Below, piece after piece: positions 1 to 10,413 of a DNA stretch of 54,452 nt. This DNA comes from Cypionkella sp. (GTDB lineage Bacteria > Pseudomonadota > Alphaproteobacteria > Rhodobacterales > Rhodobacteraceae): contig NZ_JAQGKQ010000099.1 of the NCBI RefSeq assembly GCF_028290025.1, positions 1 to 54,452 of the forward strand, read 5' to 3'. The notes below the pieces were generated by a model. The model was not told the origin of the DNA. It did no database searches and saw only the letters and a program-made list of their open reading frames with translations. Each line of letters opens with the position of its first letter. Position 1 is the first letter of the stretch. A program made the position numbers and the translations under genes.

Positions 1-2132
1 ACGAAGGTATCTCATATCAGCTTGTGCGAATCGAAGATGTTGGAGAAGGCAGTCAAGCTAAGGTTGGCGAACTTTTAATCGTTGCTGCCAAGTTGGCTGA
101 CGATGTGATGAAAGCTGCCAAGGTCGAGCAATTCTCTCGTATCGCATACGTTCGACCAGAAGCCATTGAGATTCTTGCCCACCCCTATCGCGGCATCGAA
201 GGTGGTGCTGGCGAGTGGGACTATGATGTCCCCCTTCTTCCCGGCGATCATGTCACCGATGACGCAGGCACGGGCTTTGTCCATACTGCCCCCAGCCACG
301 GCGATGACGACTATCAGATGGGCCTGAAATTCGGCCTGCCGATGACCTACAATGTCGAGGCGGATGGCTCTTATCGCGCCGATCTCCCGCTGTTTGGTGG
401 GCAGTTCATCATCAATGCCGAGGGCAAAGAGGGCGCGGCGAACGTCAGCAATATCAAGGCTCTGCACGCGGCTGGCGCTTTGTTTGCCAAAGGTAAGGTC
501 AAGCATTCCTACCCGCATTCGTGGCGCTCGAAGGCTCCGGTGATTTATCGCAACACGCCGCAGTGGTTTGTCGCAATCGACAAGCCGCTCGACGATGGCA
601 TGTCGACCTATGGCGACACCATCCGTACACGGGCGCTGAACTCGATCAACCAGTTGGTGACGTGGACGCCGATTGCGGGGCGCAACCGGCTGCATTCGAT
701 GATTGAGGCGCGCCCCGATTGGGTGCTGTCGCGCCAACGCGCTTGGGGTGTGCCGCTGACTTGCTTTACGAAAGTCGGCGCGAAGCCGACCGACGCGGAC
801 TTCCTGTTGCGCAACCATGATGTGAACGCGCGGATCAAGGAGGCGTTCGAGGCTGAAGGCGCGGATGTTTGGTATGTGCAAGGATTCAAGGAAAAGGTGC
901 TGCATGGCATCGTTGATCCGTCGCATTATAACCAAGTGTTCGACGTGCTGGACGTGTGGTTTGATAGCGGCTCGACCCATGCTTTCGTGCTGCGCGACCG
1001 TGAGGATGGCAGCAGCGACGGCATTGCGGACCTTTACTTGGAAGGCACCGACCAGCATCGCGGCTGGTTCCATAGCTCGATGCTGCAAGCTTGTGGCACC
1101 AAGGGCCGCGCGCCTTACCGGGGCGTGCTAACGCATGGTTTCACGCTGGACGAGAAGGGCATGAAAATGTCCAAATCGGTCGGCAATACCGTCGCCCCGC
1201 AAGCGGTGATCGACGAGTATGGCGCGGATATTCTGCGGCTTTGGGTGGCGCAGTCGGATTACACCGTCGATCTGCGCATCGGTAAGGAAATCCTGAAAGG
1301 CGTCGCCGACAGCTACCGCCGCCTGCGCAATACTATGCGGTTTTTGCTGGGGAATTTGGCGGGGTTCAATGAGGCCGAGAAGGTCGCCTATGCCGACATG
1401 CCCGAGTTGGAGCAGTGGGTTTTGCACCGCTTGGCGGAGTTGGATGCCGAAGTGCGCAGCGGCTATGCGCGCTATGACTTCCAAGGCGTGTTCCAAAAGC
1501 TGTTCACCTTTGCCACCACCGATCTGTCGGCGATCTACTTCGATATCCGCAAGGATTGCTTGTATTGCGACCCGGTGGACAGCCAACGCCGCCGCGCCGC
1601 GCGCACGGTTTTGGACATCGTGTTCCACCGTTTGACGACTTGGCTGGCTCCGGTGCTCGTGTTCACGATGGAGGAAGTTTGGCTGTGCCGCTTCCCCGGC
1701 GAGGACAGCTCGGTACATCTGGTTGATATGCCGGAAACGCCTGCGGAATGGTTGAACGTTGAGTTGGCGGCGAAGTGGGAGGGCATCCGCACGGTGCGTC
1801 GTGTGGTGACGGGGGCTTTGGAAGTGCAGCGCACGGCGAAGGTGATTGGGGCGAGTCTTGAGGCTGCGCCTGTTGTGCATGTGGCCGATACCGCGATCTT
1901 GGCTGCGCTGAAATCGCTGGATTTTGCAGAGATCTGCATCACCTCCGATCTGCAACTGACTGCCGATCCTGAACCGGCTGAGGCGTTCCGTTTGCCTGAT
2001 ACGCCGGGCATCGGCGTGGTGTTTGAACGTGCAGAGGGGGAGAAATGTCAGCGTTGCTGGCGGATTTTGCCGGATGTGGGCAGCCACAAGCATCCGGGGA
2101 CGTGTCAGCGGTGTAACGAGGCTTTGGGCTAA
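1..2132 (+). CDS. ileS: Isoleucyl-tRNA synthetase, 5' truncated by window edge
   Basis: Charges tRNA-Ile with isoleucine in the cytoplasm. The frame is open to base 1, so the catalytic N-terminus (HIGH motif) lies outside the window; about 710 residues remain. Visible are the editing (CP1) region with GTGFVHTAPSHG and DDYQMG, the DVWFDSG and EGTDQHRGWFHSS core motifs, and the KMSKS loop (MKMSKSVGNT, about bases 1160-1190). The anticodon-binding domain follows. A C-terminal zinc finger ends the protein (CQRCW ... CQRC), as in bacterial IleS. The stop is TAA at 2130-2132. The GTG at 24 is only an internal valine codon. The call is secure; the full gene would be about 1 kb longer upstream. Confidence 0.97.
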   Translation, partial: EGISYQLVRIEDVGEGSQAKVGELLIVAAKLADDVMKAAKVEQFSRIAYVRPEAIEILAHPYRGIEGGAGEWDYDVPLLPGDHVTDDAGTGFVHTAPSHGDDDYQMGLKFGLPMTYNVEADGSYRADLPLFGGQFIINAEGKEGAANVSNIKALHAAGALFAKGKVKHSYPHSWRSKAPVIYRNTPQWFVAIDKPLDDGMSTYGDTIRTRALNSINQLVTWTPIAGRNRLHSMIEARPDWVLSRQRAWGVPLTCFTKVGAKPTDADFLLRNHDVNARIKEAFEAEGADVWYVQGFKEKVLHGIVDPSHYNQVFDVLDVWFDSGSTHAFVLRDREDGSSDGIADLYLEGTDQHRGWFHSSMLQACGTKGRAPYRGVLTHGFTLDEKGMKMSKSVGNTVAPQAVIDEYGADILRLWVAQSDYTVDLRIGKEILKGVADSYRRLRNTMRFLLGNLAGFNEAEKVAYADMPELEQWVLHRLAELDAEVRSGYARYDFQGVFQKLFTFATTDLSAIYFDIRKDCLYCDPVDSQRRRAARTVLDIVFHRLTTWLAPVLVFTMEEVWLCRFPGEDSSVHLVDMPETPAEWLNVELAAKWEGIRTVRRVVTGALEVQRTAKVIGASLEAAPVVHVADTAILAALKSLDFAEICITSDLQLTADPEPAEAFRLPDTPGIGVVFERAEGEKCQRCWRILPDVGSHKHPGTCQRCNEALG

Positions 2133-2147
2133 GCATGCCATCGTCGT

Positions 2148-2203
2148 CCCGGACTTATCCGGGGCCTCCGGGCTGACCATGAGGCCCCGGATCAAGTCCG
2201 GGG
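2148..2203. repeat. REP-like palindromic element
   Basis: An imperfect inverted repeat follows the ileS stop: CCCGGACTTATCCGGGGCCTC (2148-2168) against GAGGCCCCGGATCAAGTCCGGGG (2181-2203), differing by one missing G, with a 12-base loop. The arm type CCCGGACTTGATCCGGGG is a familiar dispersed extragenic palindrome of alphaproteobacteria. It could act as an attenuator of ileS transcription or be a REP unit. Confidence 0.75.
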
Positions 2204-2239
2204 CGGCTTGGGTTTTGGGCATAGCTTGGGAATAAAGGC

Positions 2240-2272
2240 AAAAAAAACGGGCAGAGGGTGTGCCTCTGCCCC
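2240..2272 (-). terminator. Rho-independent terminator of the DUF1127 gene
   Basis: Read on the minus strand, a GC-rich stem GGGCAGAGG / CCTCTGCCC with a 5-base loop is followed by a run of eight T (complement of A8 at 2240-2247). It lies 17 bases beyond the stop of the small minus-strand gene, so it is a good intrinsic terminator for it. Confidence 0.85.
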
Positions 2273-2289
2273 CGCAAATCAGGGAAATC

Positions 2290-2481
2290 TTAGGCGTAGA
2301 ACGGCGCAAAATTGCCAGCTTTTGGCAGTGCGGCGGCGCTGCCTGCGATCAGAGCCCGCACTTCGCAGCGGGTCAGCCCAATATCCTCAAGCAGATGATC
2401 ATCGGCGCGGCGCAAAAGGCTGGCGATGGACTGACGCAAAGCGTGGCGCTGGCGCAGGGTGGCGAGGATATTACGGATCAT
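2290..2481 (-). CDS. DUF1127 domain small protein
   Basis: A 63-residue protein starting MIRNILATLRQR. The segment LLRRADDHLLEDIGLTRCEV is the DUF1127 signature (L-x2-D-x2-L-x-DIG-x-R/T). The ATG at 2479-2481 was chosen because a strong AGGAG lies just upstream on the minus strand; the longer upstream frame is only a reading through the promoter region. DUF1127 proteins are small arginine-rich proteins; in Rhodobacter and Agrobacterium relatives some take part in RNA or phosphate/stress responses. The role of this one is unknown. It has its own terminator and so is probably monocistronic. Confidence 0.85.
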   Translation of the reverse strand: MIRNILATLRQRHALRQSIASLLRRADDHLLEDIGLTRCEVRALIAGSAAALPKAGNFAPFYA

Positions 2482-2613
2482 GGCGGACTCCTTCAAAGGC
2501 GGATCGGGCAAAAGTGCGGATCGTTTCGGATAGCCTGTTTTGCTCGAATCCTTGACATAAGACAAACGAATAGAAATTATGCCTGCCATCGGTTTCATAG
2601 ATGGCAGCACGTG

Positions 2614-3480
2614 ATGATCCCTCTCGACAGCGACTTGATGCGTGCGTTTTTGGCGGTGACGGATACCGGTTCGGTGACGGCTGCCGCGGATCGGGTGGGG
2701 CGGACGCAATCGGCGGTGTCGATGCAAATTCGCAAGCTGGAGGAAAGTCTTGGCCAGCCTTTGTTCATACGGCTACCGCGCGGTGTGGCGCTGACGCCAC
2801 GGGGCTTGCAACTGCTGCCGTATGCGCGGCGCGTCACGAGTTTGCTAGAGGAGGCGGCGACGGCTTTGCGGGAAAAGCCGTTGGCGGGGCCGGTGCGGAT
2901 TGGCATTCCGGATGAATACGCCGAGACAATTTTACCGCGCGCCTTGGCTGCGTTTTCTGAACGCCATCCTGGAGTGGAAGTGACGGTGCGTTGCGATTTC
3001 ACCGCACCGCAGCAAGCGGCTTTGGACGATGATCAGATTGATCTAGCGGTGATTTATGACAGTAGCCACACTTCTGGGGATGAGGTTTTGTGTGTTGATC
3101 CGACGGTGTGGGTGACGTCAATTGCCCACGCGCAGCACTTGCAGCAGCCGGTGCCGGTGGGGGTTTATTTCCGCTCGGATTGGTGCCGCGATTTCGCTTT
3201 GCGCAGTCTGGATCAGCAAAGCATCACGTGGCGGACGGCGTTTGAATGTGACACTTCGGCCAGCCTACGGGTGGCGGCGCGCACGGGGCTTGCGATCTCA
3301 CCTCTGTCGCGAAGCACGATACCACCGGGGTGCCGCGAGTTGACTGGTGCCGATGGGTTCTCCATTGTTGACCGTGCCCGCGTTGTGCTGAAGCGCAATC
3401 CGCGCGGCGGTTCGGCGGCGATTGAGGGGCTGGCTGAGATGCTGCGCGAGGCGTTTCGTCCGCTAGCGGTGGCGGCATGA
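2614..3480 (+). CDS. LysR-family transcriptional regulator
   Basis: 288 residues. The N-terminal winged helix-turn-helix (about residues 5-64) contains AFLAVTDTGSVTAAADRVGRTQSAVSMQIRKLE, with the usual LysR spacing, followed by LGQPLFIRLPRGVALTPRG. The rest is a periplasmic-binding-protein-like effector domain (from about residue 90, GPVRIGIPDEYAE). The ATG at 2614 fits the family length; the open frame extends upstream without homology. Its stop overlaps the start of the next gene (ATGA at 3477-3480), so the two are translationally coupled. The effector and targets cannot be read from the sequence; the diverging DUF1127 gene is one possible target. Confidence 0.9.
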   Translation: MIPLDSDLMRAFLAVTDTGSVTAAADRVGRTQSAVSMQIRKLEESLGQPLFIRLPRGVALTPRGLQLLPYARRVTSLLEEAATALREKPLAGPVRIGIPDEYAETILPRALAAFSERHPGVEVTVRCDFTAPQQAALDDDQIDLAVIYDSSHTSGDEVLCVDPTVWVTSIAHAQHLQQPVPVGVYFRSDWCRDFALRSLDQQSITWRTAFECDTSASLRVAARTGLAISPLSRSTIPPGCRELTGADGFSIVDRARVVLKRNPRGGSAAIEGLAEMLREAFRPLAVAA

Positions 3481-3926
3481 TGCAAGCGGGGATGCACAGC
3501 CCGCTGGGGCCGATCAGCGTCACGGAGGTCGATGGGGTGATCACGGCGCTGCATTGGCACGAGGGGCCAGAGGCGGACTCGCCGCTGCTGGTTGAGGCTA
3601 TCCGCCAACTGACGGCGTATTTTGAACGCCGGTTGACGCGGTTTGATCTGCCGTTGGAGTATGGCAGCGGTTTTGCCGAGCAGGTGCGGCGAGCAATGGC
3701 GGCTATTTCTTATGGCGAGACACGGGCTTATGGCGATCTGGCTAGGGAGATCGGAGCGCCTGCGCAGGCGATTGGGCAGGCTTGCGGGGCTAATCCGATT
3801 CCGGTGTTGATCCCGTGTCATCGCATTTTGGCGGCCAAGGGTTTGGGCGGGTTTTCGGCCAAAGGTGGCGTGGAGAGTAAAGTCTTTCTGTTGAAGCTGG
3901 AGGGAGCTGCCAGTTTGTTGATATGA
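3477..3926 (+). CDS. ogt: Methylated-DNA--[protein]-cysteine S-methyltransferase (Ogt/AGT)
   Basis: A suicide repair enzyme that transfers O6-alkyl groups from guanine to its own cysteine. 149 residues. The C-terminal domain shows the DNA-binding helix (SYGETRAYGDLAREIGAPAQ), the conserved GxANPIPVLIPCHR block with acceptor Cys at about residue 114, and the following GGFSAKGGVESK. The N-terminal domain is short, as in Ogt-like proteins without an Ada regulatory domain. The start overlaps the LysR stop by four bases. Coupling to a LysR gene is unusual and may be positional only. Confidence 0.93.
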   Translation: MMQAGMHSPLGPISVTEVDGVITALHWHEGPEADSPLLVEAIRQLTAYFERRLTRFDLPLEYGSGFAEQVRRAMAAISYGETRAYGDLAREIGAPAQAIGQACGANPIPVLIPCHRILAAKGLGGFSAKGGVESKVFLLKLEGAASLLI

Positions 3927-4016
3927 TCTGGCCTTATCGGCAAGGCAACGCCGGATATTGCCGCCGCCGCAAAGGCTCTGTAACAGTTCTGTAAAATTAT
4001 TCAGGGCGGGCTGATT

Positions 4017-4877
4017 TTGAGTTTAGCTATTCTGCTGGCCGTCTTAGGTTCAGCCTTCCTGCACGCCCTCTGGAATGCTCTGATCAAAACCGGCACCTCG
4101 CGGATGGGGGCGATGATTATCCTGTCGATTGGTGAGGTGCCGATCGGTCTGGCGGTCGCCGCATTCTGCCCATTGCCTGCGCCAGAGGTGTGGAAATGGG
4201 TGCTGATGGCGGGTTGCGCGCATTTCTTTTACAAGTCGTTTCTGACCTACGCCTATGAGCATGGCGACCTGAGCCGGGTCTATCCGATTGCGCGCGGCTC
4301 TGCGCCGTTGATCGTGGCGCTGTTGGGGCCGGTGCTGGCGATGCTTTGGCCGACGGCGATGCCAGCCGATGCGCTCACCCTGCACGAATATGCCGGGATC
4401 TTTGTGCTCGGCTGCGGGATTTTGCTGATGGCGCAGGGAATTTTCTCTAACGGGGAAAGTCGCAAGATGCTGCCGTTTGCGCTGGGGTCGGCTTGTGCTA
4501 CGGCGAGCTATACCTTGCTCGATGGTCACGGCGCGCGGGTGGCTGGCGATGCGATTGCCTATGTGGCGTGGGTCTTTTTGGCGGATGGTTTGCTGTTTGC
4601 GACCGGAATGCTGGCCTACCGGGGGCTTGATGTGTTGCCGCGTGATCGCAAAGCGTGGGGCGTTGGAATGATCGCGGCGGCGGCGTCTTACGGGGCATAT
4701 GGCGTGTCGGTTTGGGCGATGACAAAGGCTCCGATCGCAGTGGTGGCGGCGGTGCGCGAAACCTCGATCCTGTTCGCGGTGCTGATAGGGTGGCTGGCGT
4801 TTGGCGAGAAAATGACCAAGGGCAAGGCGATAGCCTCAGCGGTGATCGTGGCGGGGGTGATCCTGACGCGGCTTTGA
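4017..4877 (+). CDS. EamA/DMT-family membrane transporter
   Basis: 286 residues, about ten hydrophobic segments in two EamA repeats (the second begins near residue 145). The first repeat has FLHALWNALIKTG, typical of DMT permeases; the end reads FGEKMTKGKAIASAVIVAGVILTRL. The start is TTG at 4017, which gives the family's usual short N-terminus; no better ATG is seen and no strong ribosome binding site, so the start is uncertain. Substrate unknown; such proteins export metabolites or amino acids across the inner membrane. A 90-base gap before it holds nothing recognisable. Confidence 0.88.
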   Translation: MSLAILLAVLGSAFLHALWNALIKTGTSRMGAMIILSIGEVPIGLAVAAFCPLPAPEVWKWVLMAGCAHFFYKSFLTYAYEHGDLSRVYPIARGSAPLIVALLGPVLAMLWPTAMPADALTLHEYAGIFVLGCGILLMAQGIFSNGESRKMLPFALGSACATASYTLLDGHGARVAGDAIAYVAWVFLADGLLFATGMLAYRGLDVLPRDRKAWGVGMIAAAASYGAYGVSVWAMTKAPIAVVAAVRETSILFAVLIGWLAFGEKMTKGKAIASAVIVAGVILTRL

Positions 4878-4973
4878 ACCCTCCCAGCTGGAAAAGACTT
4901 GTGCTGGGGCGGACTTTTAGGGCGTTCTCTACCACATGTTGTGGTTAATCTTTGTTAGGCCACGTAAGGCAGA

Positions 4974-5690
4974 TTAACGCGTCGTCCGATCCGGCACGAT
5001 CTGTTGCGCGATCCCGGCGAGGCAGAGATAAAGCGACGTGATCACCAGCCCCCAATGCGCCAGTGAGCCTTCGGCGAAGTTCATCCAAGCAGCCCAACCT
5101 GCGAAGATCACCCAAGCGAGCGACATCGGCAGCGTTATCCAGCGCCAACGCGCCGTTCTGGTGGGGTGGACGAATTTCAGGTTGAGAAACATCGCCACGG
5201 TCAGCAAGATCACTGCGATCAAGATCACCCACTGCGAGGGGGCCACGGCAAACAGAACCAGCACCACCATGTTCCAGCAGGCAGGAAAGCCCGAGAAGGA
5301 TTTGTCTTTGGTTTTCATGCGGGTATCGGAGAAATAGATCACCGAGCCGTAGCAGATAGCGATGATCGCGAACCAGCCGGTCCAACCATCCAACATGCCG
5401 GACTTGAACAAAGCATAAGCGGGGATGAAGACGTAGGTCAGGTAATCAACGATCAGATCCATCAACACGCCGTCATAAATTGGAAAGTTTTTCGGCGTAT
5501 CGAAGCGCCGCGCTAGCGGGCCGTCAATGCCGTCGACGATGAGCGCAAACACCAGCCAGAGGAACATCGTGCGCCAATTGCCCTCAACCGCTGCGAGCAT
5601 GGCAAACATTGAGAGCACCGCGCCGGTGGCGGTTAGCAAGTGAACGGAAAGAGCTTTAAGTCGAATATCCATGGTCTTGTGATCGCTCAA
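4974..5690 (-). CDS. pcs: Phosphatidylcholine synthase
   Basis: Condenses choline directly with CDP-diacylglycerol to make phosphatidylcholine in the inner membrane, a route typical of alphaproteobacteria. 238 residues, with about 7-8 membrane segments. The CDP-alcohol phosphotransferase signature is present (DGIDGPLARRFDTPKNF followed by GVLMDLIVDYLTY, carrying the metal-binding aspartates). An ATG further in (MDIRLKALSV, residue 7) is an alternative start. It is alone on the minus strand, convergent with the EamA gene. Confidence 0.93.
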   Translation of the reverse strand: MSDHKTMDIRLKALSVHLLTATGAVLSMFAMLAAVEGNWRTMFLWLVFALIVDGIDGPLARRFDTPKNFPIYDGVLMDLIVDYLTYVFIPAYALFKSGMLDGWTGWFAIIAICYGSVIYFSDTRMKTKDKSFSGFPACWNMVVLVLFAVAPSQWVILIAVILLTVAMFLNLKFVHPTRTARWRWITLPMSLAWVIFAGWAAWMNFAEGSLAHWGLVITSLYLCLAGIAQQIVPDRTTR

Positions 5691-5722
5691 ATAGGGATTC
5701 GGGGCAAGGGTTGCGGCGCAGA

Positions 5723-6642
<920 letters not shown>

Positions 6643-6646
<4 letters not shown>

Positions 6647-7335
6647 TGTAGCCAGCGGCGCATCGTCCGCTCAAACACGCCCGCGAAAAAGGCCAGCAAA
6701 TCGGTGCCGTGGGTGGGCTTGAACTGATGCGGATCTTCCGCGCCGAGCACCAACATCCCCGGCAAACGTCCCTTGCCGAAATCGAGCTTCATCAGCGCCT
6801 CTGACCTGATCCAGCCCGAACGCTCACCATAAAGCGCGTCGGATTGCGGCAGCACTTGCCGCAGCACCACTGGCCGCAGCGGCACATTGCGCCCGCCGGA
6901 GATATATTCGCCGACGAAGCCCGGAGCCGCGACATAGAGAACATCGCCCAGTTTGCGCAAAGCGGGGTCTTCGGCGTCTTGCACCGATTCCAGCACCAAG
7001 CGCACGCAATCGACGCGCAACGTGCCCGCCACATCGGAAGCGAGGGTTTTGAGGAATTCTTCGAAACTGAGCGGGTCCATCATCTGCAAAATCGCGCGAT
7101 GCACCTGATTGGTGCCTGCCAGATTTTCATAAGCCGCAGCGATAACTGTGCGATGGGTGTCTTCTAGGCGATCAAGCCGCCCCTCCAGCCGCTCCATCGC
7201 GATGCCGCGCAGATCGACGATATTGCTGCCCATCAACCGCTCATTCGCGCCGATCAGCGCGTTCATCACATCGCGGTCTTCCAGCAGAACCTCGGGTTCC
7301 GCGAGAATTTTGTCGCGCAGCTCTTGGTCGATCAT
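6643..7335 (-). CDS. DUF484 family protein
   Basis: 230 residues from the ATG at 7333-7335 (MIDQELRDKILAEPEVLL). An in-frame TTG nine codons upstream is possible. The N-terminal helix with LAEPEVLLEDRDVMNAL and the following coiled-coil segment (LEGRLDRLEDTHRTV) are followed by a GAF-like domain, the DUF484 layout. Function unknown. It is directly upstream of and overlaps xerC (ATGA), the usual partner, so the two are cotranscribed. Confidence 0.88.
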
Positions 7336-7389
7336 GCTTGGCCTATCCCGGTTTTTCACCAATACGAACAGATATCGTTCACTATATTG

Positions 7390-7427
7390 AATCAGAATTC
7401 GCCCGATTGCGTGAGCAAATTCTGATT
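7390..7427. repeat. Inverted repeat between fsa and DUF484
   Basis: Perfect 10-base arms AATCAGAATT (7390-7399) and AATTCTGATT (7418-7427) with an 18-base loop. It lies in the 114-base gap between two minus-strand genes. No T-run follows, so it is a weak terminator candidate; it may instead be an operator or processing site ahead of DUF484-xerC. Confidence 0.5.
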
Positions 7428-7449
7428 AAGCGCTTAAAAACCGTGAGCC

Positions 7450-8103
7450 TTACAGTATCTTCTGACCGGTTTTCGCCCAGTCTTTCATAAACTGCGCGAT
7501 GCCGCTGTCGGTCAGCGGGTGGCTGGCGAGTTGTTTGATCACCGAAGGCGGTGCGGTGATCACGTCGGCACCGATCAGTGCGCATTGGGTGATGTGGTTC
7601 ACCGTGCGGATAGAGGCGGCGAGGATTTGGGTGTCAAAGCCGAAGTTGTCGTAAACTTGGCGAATGTCAGAGATCAGCTCCATCCCGGCCATGTTGATGT
7701 CGTCTAGCCGACCGACGAAAGGTGAGATGAAGGTAGCACCAGCTTTGGCGGCGATCAGGGCTTGGTTGACGCTGAAACACAAGGTGACGTTGACCATTTT
7801 ACCTTCGCCCGACAGCACCTTACAGGCTTTCAAACCGTCCCAGGTCAGCGGCACTTTCACCGTGATGTTCGGTGCAATCTCGGCGAGTTTGCGGCCTTCA
7901 GAGATCATGGTTTCGGCATCGAGTGCCACCACTTCGGCGGAAACCGGGCCGGAAACGATGGCGCAAATCTCTTTGGTGACTTCCAGAATATCGCGGCCCG
8001 ATTTCAGGATCAGCGACGGGTTGGTGGTGACGCCGTCTACCATGCCAAGATCGTTCAGCTCGGCAATAGCGGCGACATCGGCGGTATCTACGAAGAATTT
8101 CAT
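7450..8103 (-). CDS. fsa: Fructose-6-phosphate aldolase / transaldolase-like (TalC/FSA)
   Basis: 217 residues, the short single-domain transaldolase subfamily. It opens [16 protein letters not shown] with the [11 protein letters not shown] substrate loop; the Schiff-base lysine is Lys83 in [21 protein letters not shown] and the C-terminal [15 protein letters not shown] are further family blocks. Members catalyse transaldolase exchange in the pentose phosphate pathway or aldol cleavage of fructose 6-phosphate; the sequence alone does not decide which. It diverges from priA, with about 90 bases between starts. Confidence 0.92.
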   Translation of the reverse strand: MKFFVDTADVAAIAELNDLGMVDGVTTNPSLILKSGRDILEVTKEICAIVSGPVSAEVVALDAETMISEGRKLAEIAPNITVKVPLTWDGLKACKVLSGEGKMVNVTLCFSVNQALIAAKAGATFISPFVGRLDDINMAGMELISDIRQVYDNFGFDTQILAASIRTVNHITQCALIGADVITAPPSVIKQLASHPLTDSGIAQFMKDWAKTGQKIL

Positions 8104-8193
8104 CGGCGTATCCTCAGGATGGGTTGCGACTGGTTGGGTCGGGGTTTACCTCAAACCAGCGCACAAAGGCCAGCGCACAAAGGAAAAGAGTGG

Positions 8194-10386
8194 ATGGCGG
8201 TTGAGCGGGTCTATCAGGCGGGGGATTTGGTTGGCGTGCTGACCACCGAGCCTTTGGGCCGTAGCTTGGATTATAAGGCACCCGAGGGTGGATGCGGCGA
8301 CGGCGATTTCGTCGAAGTGCCGCTGGGGCCGCGCCGGGTGATCGGTGTGGTGTGGGGGCCGGGCGACGGTAAGTTTGACCCCGCGCGCGTGCGTTCGGTT
8401 TATCGCGTGCTCGATGCAGCGCCGATGCGGGCAGAATTGCGGACGTTTCTGACGCGTGCGGCTGAATATACGCTGACGCCAATGGCCGCGATGCTGCGGT
8501 TGGCGACACGAGCGCCGGGGTTGGGCGATCCGCCGTCGATGAAGAAAACCTACGTTTTGGGTTCGGTGATCCCGAACCAGATGACCGAAGCGCGGTTTCG
8601 CGTGGTGGAGGCTTTACGGCGGTTTGGCTCGGCTCCGGTGACGTTGGGCGAGTTGGCCGAGGAAGCTGGCTGTGGGCCTTCGGTGGTGAAGGGGCTGGTG
8701 AAGCTGGGCGTGGTGCTGGAGCAGGACGCGCCGCGCGATTTGCCGTATCCTCCGTTGAACCCGGTGACGAATACGCGGTTGGCGGGGGATCAGGTGGCGG
8801 CGGGGGATGCTCTGGTCGCTTTGGTCGCGCAGGGTGGGTATTCGGGGACGCTGCTGAAGGGCGTTACTGGCTCGGGGAAAACCGAGGTTTATCTGGAGGC
8901 GGTGGCGGAATGTCTGCGCAAGGGACGGCAGGCGTTGGTGCTGTTGCCCGAGATTTCGCTGACGGCCGATTTCCTGATGCGGGTGCAGGCGCGGTTTGGC
9001 GCGCGGCCTGCGGAGTGGCATTCTGGCGTGACGATGACCGAACGCCGTCGGCTGTGGCGGATGGTGGGGCAGGGCGAGGCTTCGTTTGTGGTCGGCGCGC
9101 GCTCGGCACTGTTCCTGCCGTTCCGCGATCTGGGGCTGATCGTGGTCGATGAGGAGCACGACACCTCGTATAAGCAAGAAGAAGGCGTGTTCTATAACGC
9201 CCGCGATATGGCGGTGCTGCGGGCGGCAATCGTCGGTGCGCCGATCGTTCTGGCGAGTGCGACGCCGTGCCTTGAGACTTGGGCGAATGTTGAGGCGGGC
9301 AAGTATGGCCGCTTGGATTTGGGCGCGCGGTTTGGTGCTGCGGAACTGCCAGATATGCAGGCGATTGATATGCGCAGCCAGAAGCTCGCCTCAAACGCAT
9401 GGATTTCGCCGAAGCTCGCGGCAGAAATCAAGGTGCGGATTGAACGTAAAGAGCAATCGCTGCTGTTCCTGAACCGTCGTGGCTTTGCGCCGATTACCCT
9501 GTGCCGTGCCTGTGGGCATCAGGTTGGCTGTGAGGATTGCGATGCGCGGATGGTTGAGCATCGGTTTCTGAACCGTCTGCAATGCCACCAATGTGGCGCG
9601 ACCAAGCCGATCCCAACCGAATGTCCGGCCTGTAAGGTGGAGGGCAAGATGGCTCCGGTTGGTCCGGGGGTGGAGCGGTTGGCCGAGGAAGTCACCGCTT
9701 TGTTCCCGGATGCGCGGGTGGCGGTGCTGTCTTCGGATCTGTTCGGCTCGGCGCGGGCGTTGAAAGAGCAGATCGTGGCGATTGCCGAAGGCGCTGCGGA
9801 TATCATCATCGGCACGCAAATCGTCGCCAAGGGGCATAACTTTCCGCTGCTGACACTGGTGGGGGTGATTGACGCGGATTTGGGGCTGCAAGGGTCAGAT
9901 TTACGCGCGGCTGAACGCACTTTCCAGCTGATGCGGCAGGTGGCAGGGCGAGCGGGGCGAGCGGATAAGCCGGGGACCGCGCTGTTGCAGACCTTTCAAC
10001 CCGAGCATCCGGTAATCCGCGCGATTTTGGGCGGCGATGAAGAGGCGTTCTGGCGGGCCGAAGCCACCGAGCGGCGGATGGCGGGGGTGCCGCCTTATGG
10101 CCGGATGGCGGGGATCATTTTGTCGTCGCCCGATGTGGCGCAGGTGTTCGATTTCGGTGCGGAACTTGCCCGCCGTGATGGGCCTTTGCGCAAAATCGGC
10201 GCGCAGGTTTATGGGCCAGCGCCTGCTCCGGTTGCCCGCGTGCGGGGGCGGCATCGGGTGCGGCTGTTGATCAAGGCCGAGAAAACCGCGCCCCTGCAAG
10301 CCGCGATTGCCGAATGGGTGGGCCAGTTCAAACTGCCGAACAATCTGCGGCTTTCCATCGACATTGACCCGCAAAGCTTTTACTAG
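8194..10386 (+). CDS. priA: Primosomal protein N', replication restart helicase
   Basis: Restarts stalled replication forks by binding branched DNA and loading DnaB. 730 residues from ATG 8194; the frame is open far upstream but without homology. The N-terminal 3'-fork-end binding domain (residues 1-100) is followed by a superfamily 2 helicase: Walker A GVTGSGKT (223-230), DEEH (319-322). The zinc domain has eight cysteines (437, 440, 446, 449, 464, 467, 477, 480). A motif VI-like QVAGRAGRADKPG lies near residue 590. Full length for the family. Confidence 0.96.
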   Translation: MAVERVYQAGDLVGVLTTEPLGRSLDYKAPEGGCGDGDFVEVPLGPRRVIGVVWGPGDGKFDPARVRSVYRVLDAAPMRAELRTFLTRAAEYTLTPMAAMLRLATRAPGLGDPPSMKKTYVLGSVIPNQMTEARFRVVEALRRFGSAPVTLGELAEEAGCGPSVVKGLVKLGVVLEQDAPRDLPYPPLNPVTNTRLAGDQVAAGDALVALVAQGGYSGTLLKGVTGSGKTEVYLEAVAECLRKGRQALVLLPEISLTADFLMRVQARFGARPAEWHSGVTMTERRRLWRMVGQGEASFVVGARSALFLPFRDLGLIVVDEEHDTSYKQEEGVFYNARDMAVLRAAIVGAPIVLASATPCLETWANVEAGKYGRLDLGARFGAAELPDMQAIDMRSQKLASNAWISPKLAAEIKVRIERKEQSLLFLNRRGFAPITLCRACGHQVGCEDCDARMVEHRFLNRLQCHQCGATKPIPTECPACKVEGKMAPVGPGVERLAEEVTALFPDARVAVLSSDLFGSARALKEQIVAIAEGAADIIIGTQIVAKGHNFPLLTLVGVIDADLGLQGSDLRAAERTFQLMRQVAGRAGRADKPGTALLQTFQPEHPVIRAILGGDEEAFWRAEATERRMAGVPPYGRMAGIILSSPDVAQVFDFGAELARRDGPLRKIGAQVYGPAPAPVARVRGRHRVRLLIKAEKTAPLQAAIAEWVGQFKLPNNLRLSIDIDPQSFY

Positions 10387-10413
10387 GTCCGCGACCCTAG
10401 ATTGGACGCCAAA

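Noticed and set aside
75..1088. Long minus-strand open frame opposite ileS
   Set aside because: Shadow of the coding strand; no family resemblance and the ileS frame explains the region.
2260..2613. Upstream extension of the LysR gene
   Set aside because: Overlaps the DUF1127 gene on the other strand; conserved LysR homology begins at the ATG at 2614.
7762..8193. Upstream extension of priA
   Set aside because: Runs antisense through the fsa gene; PriA homology begins at ATG 8194.
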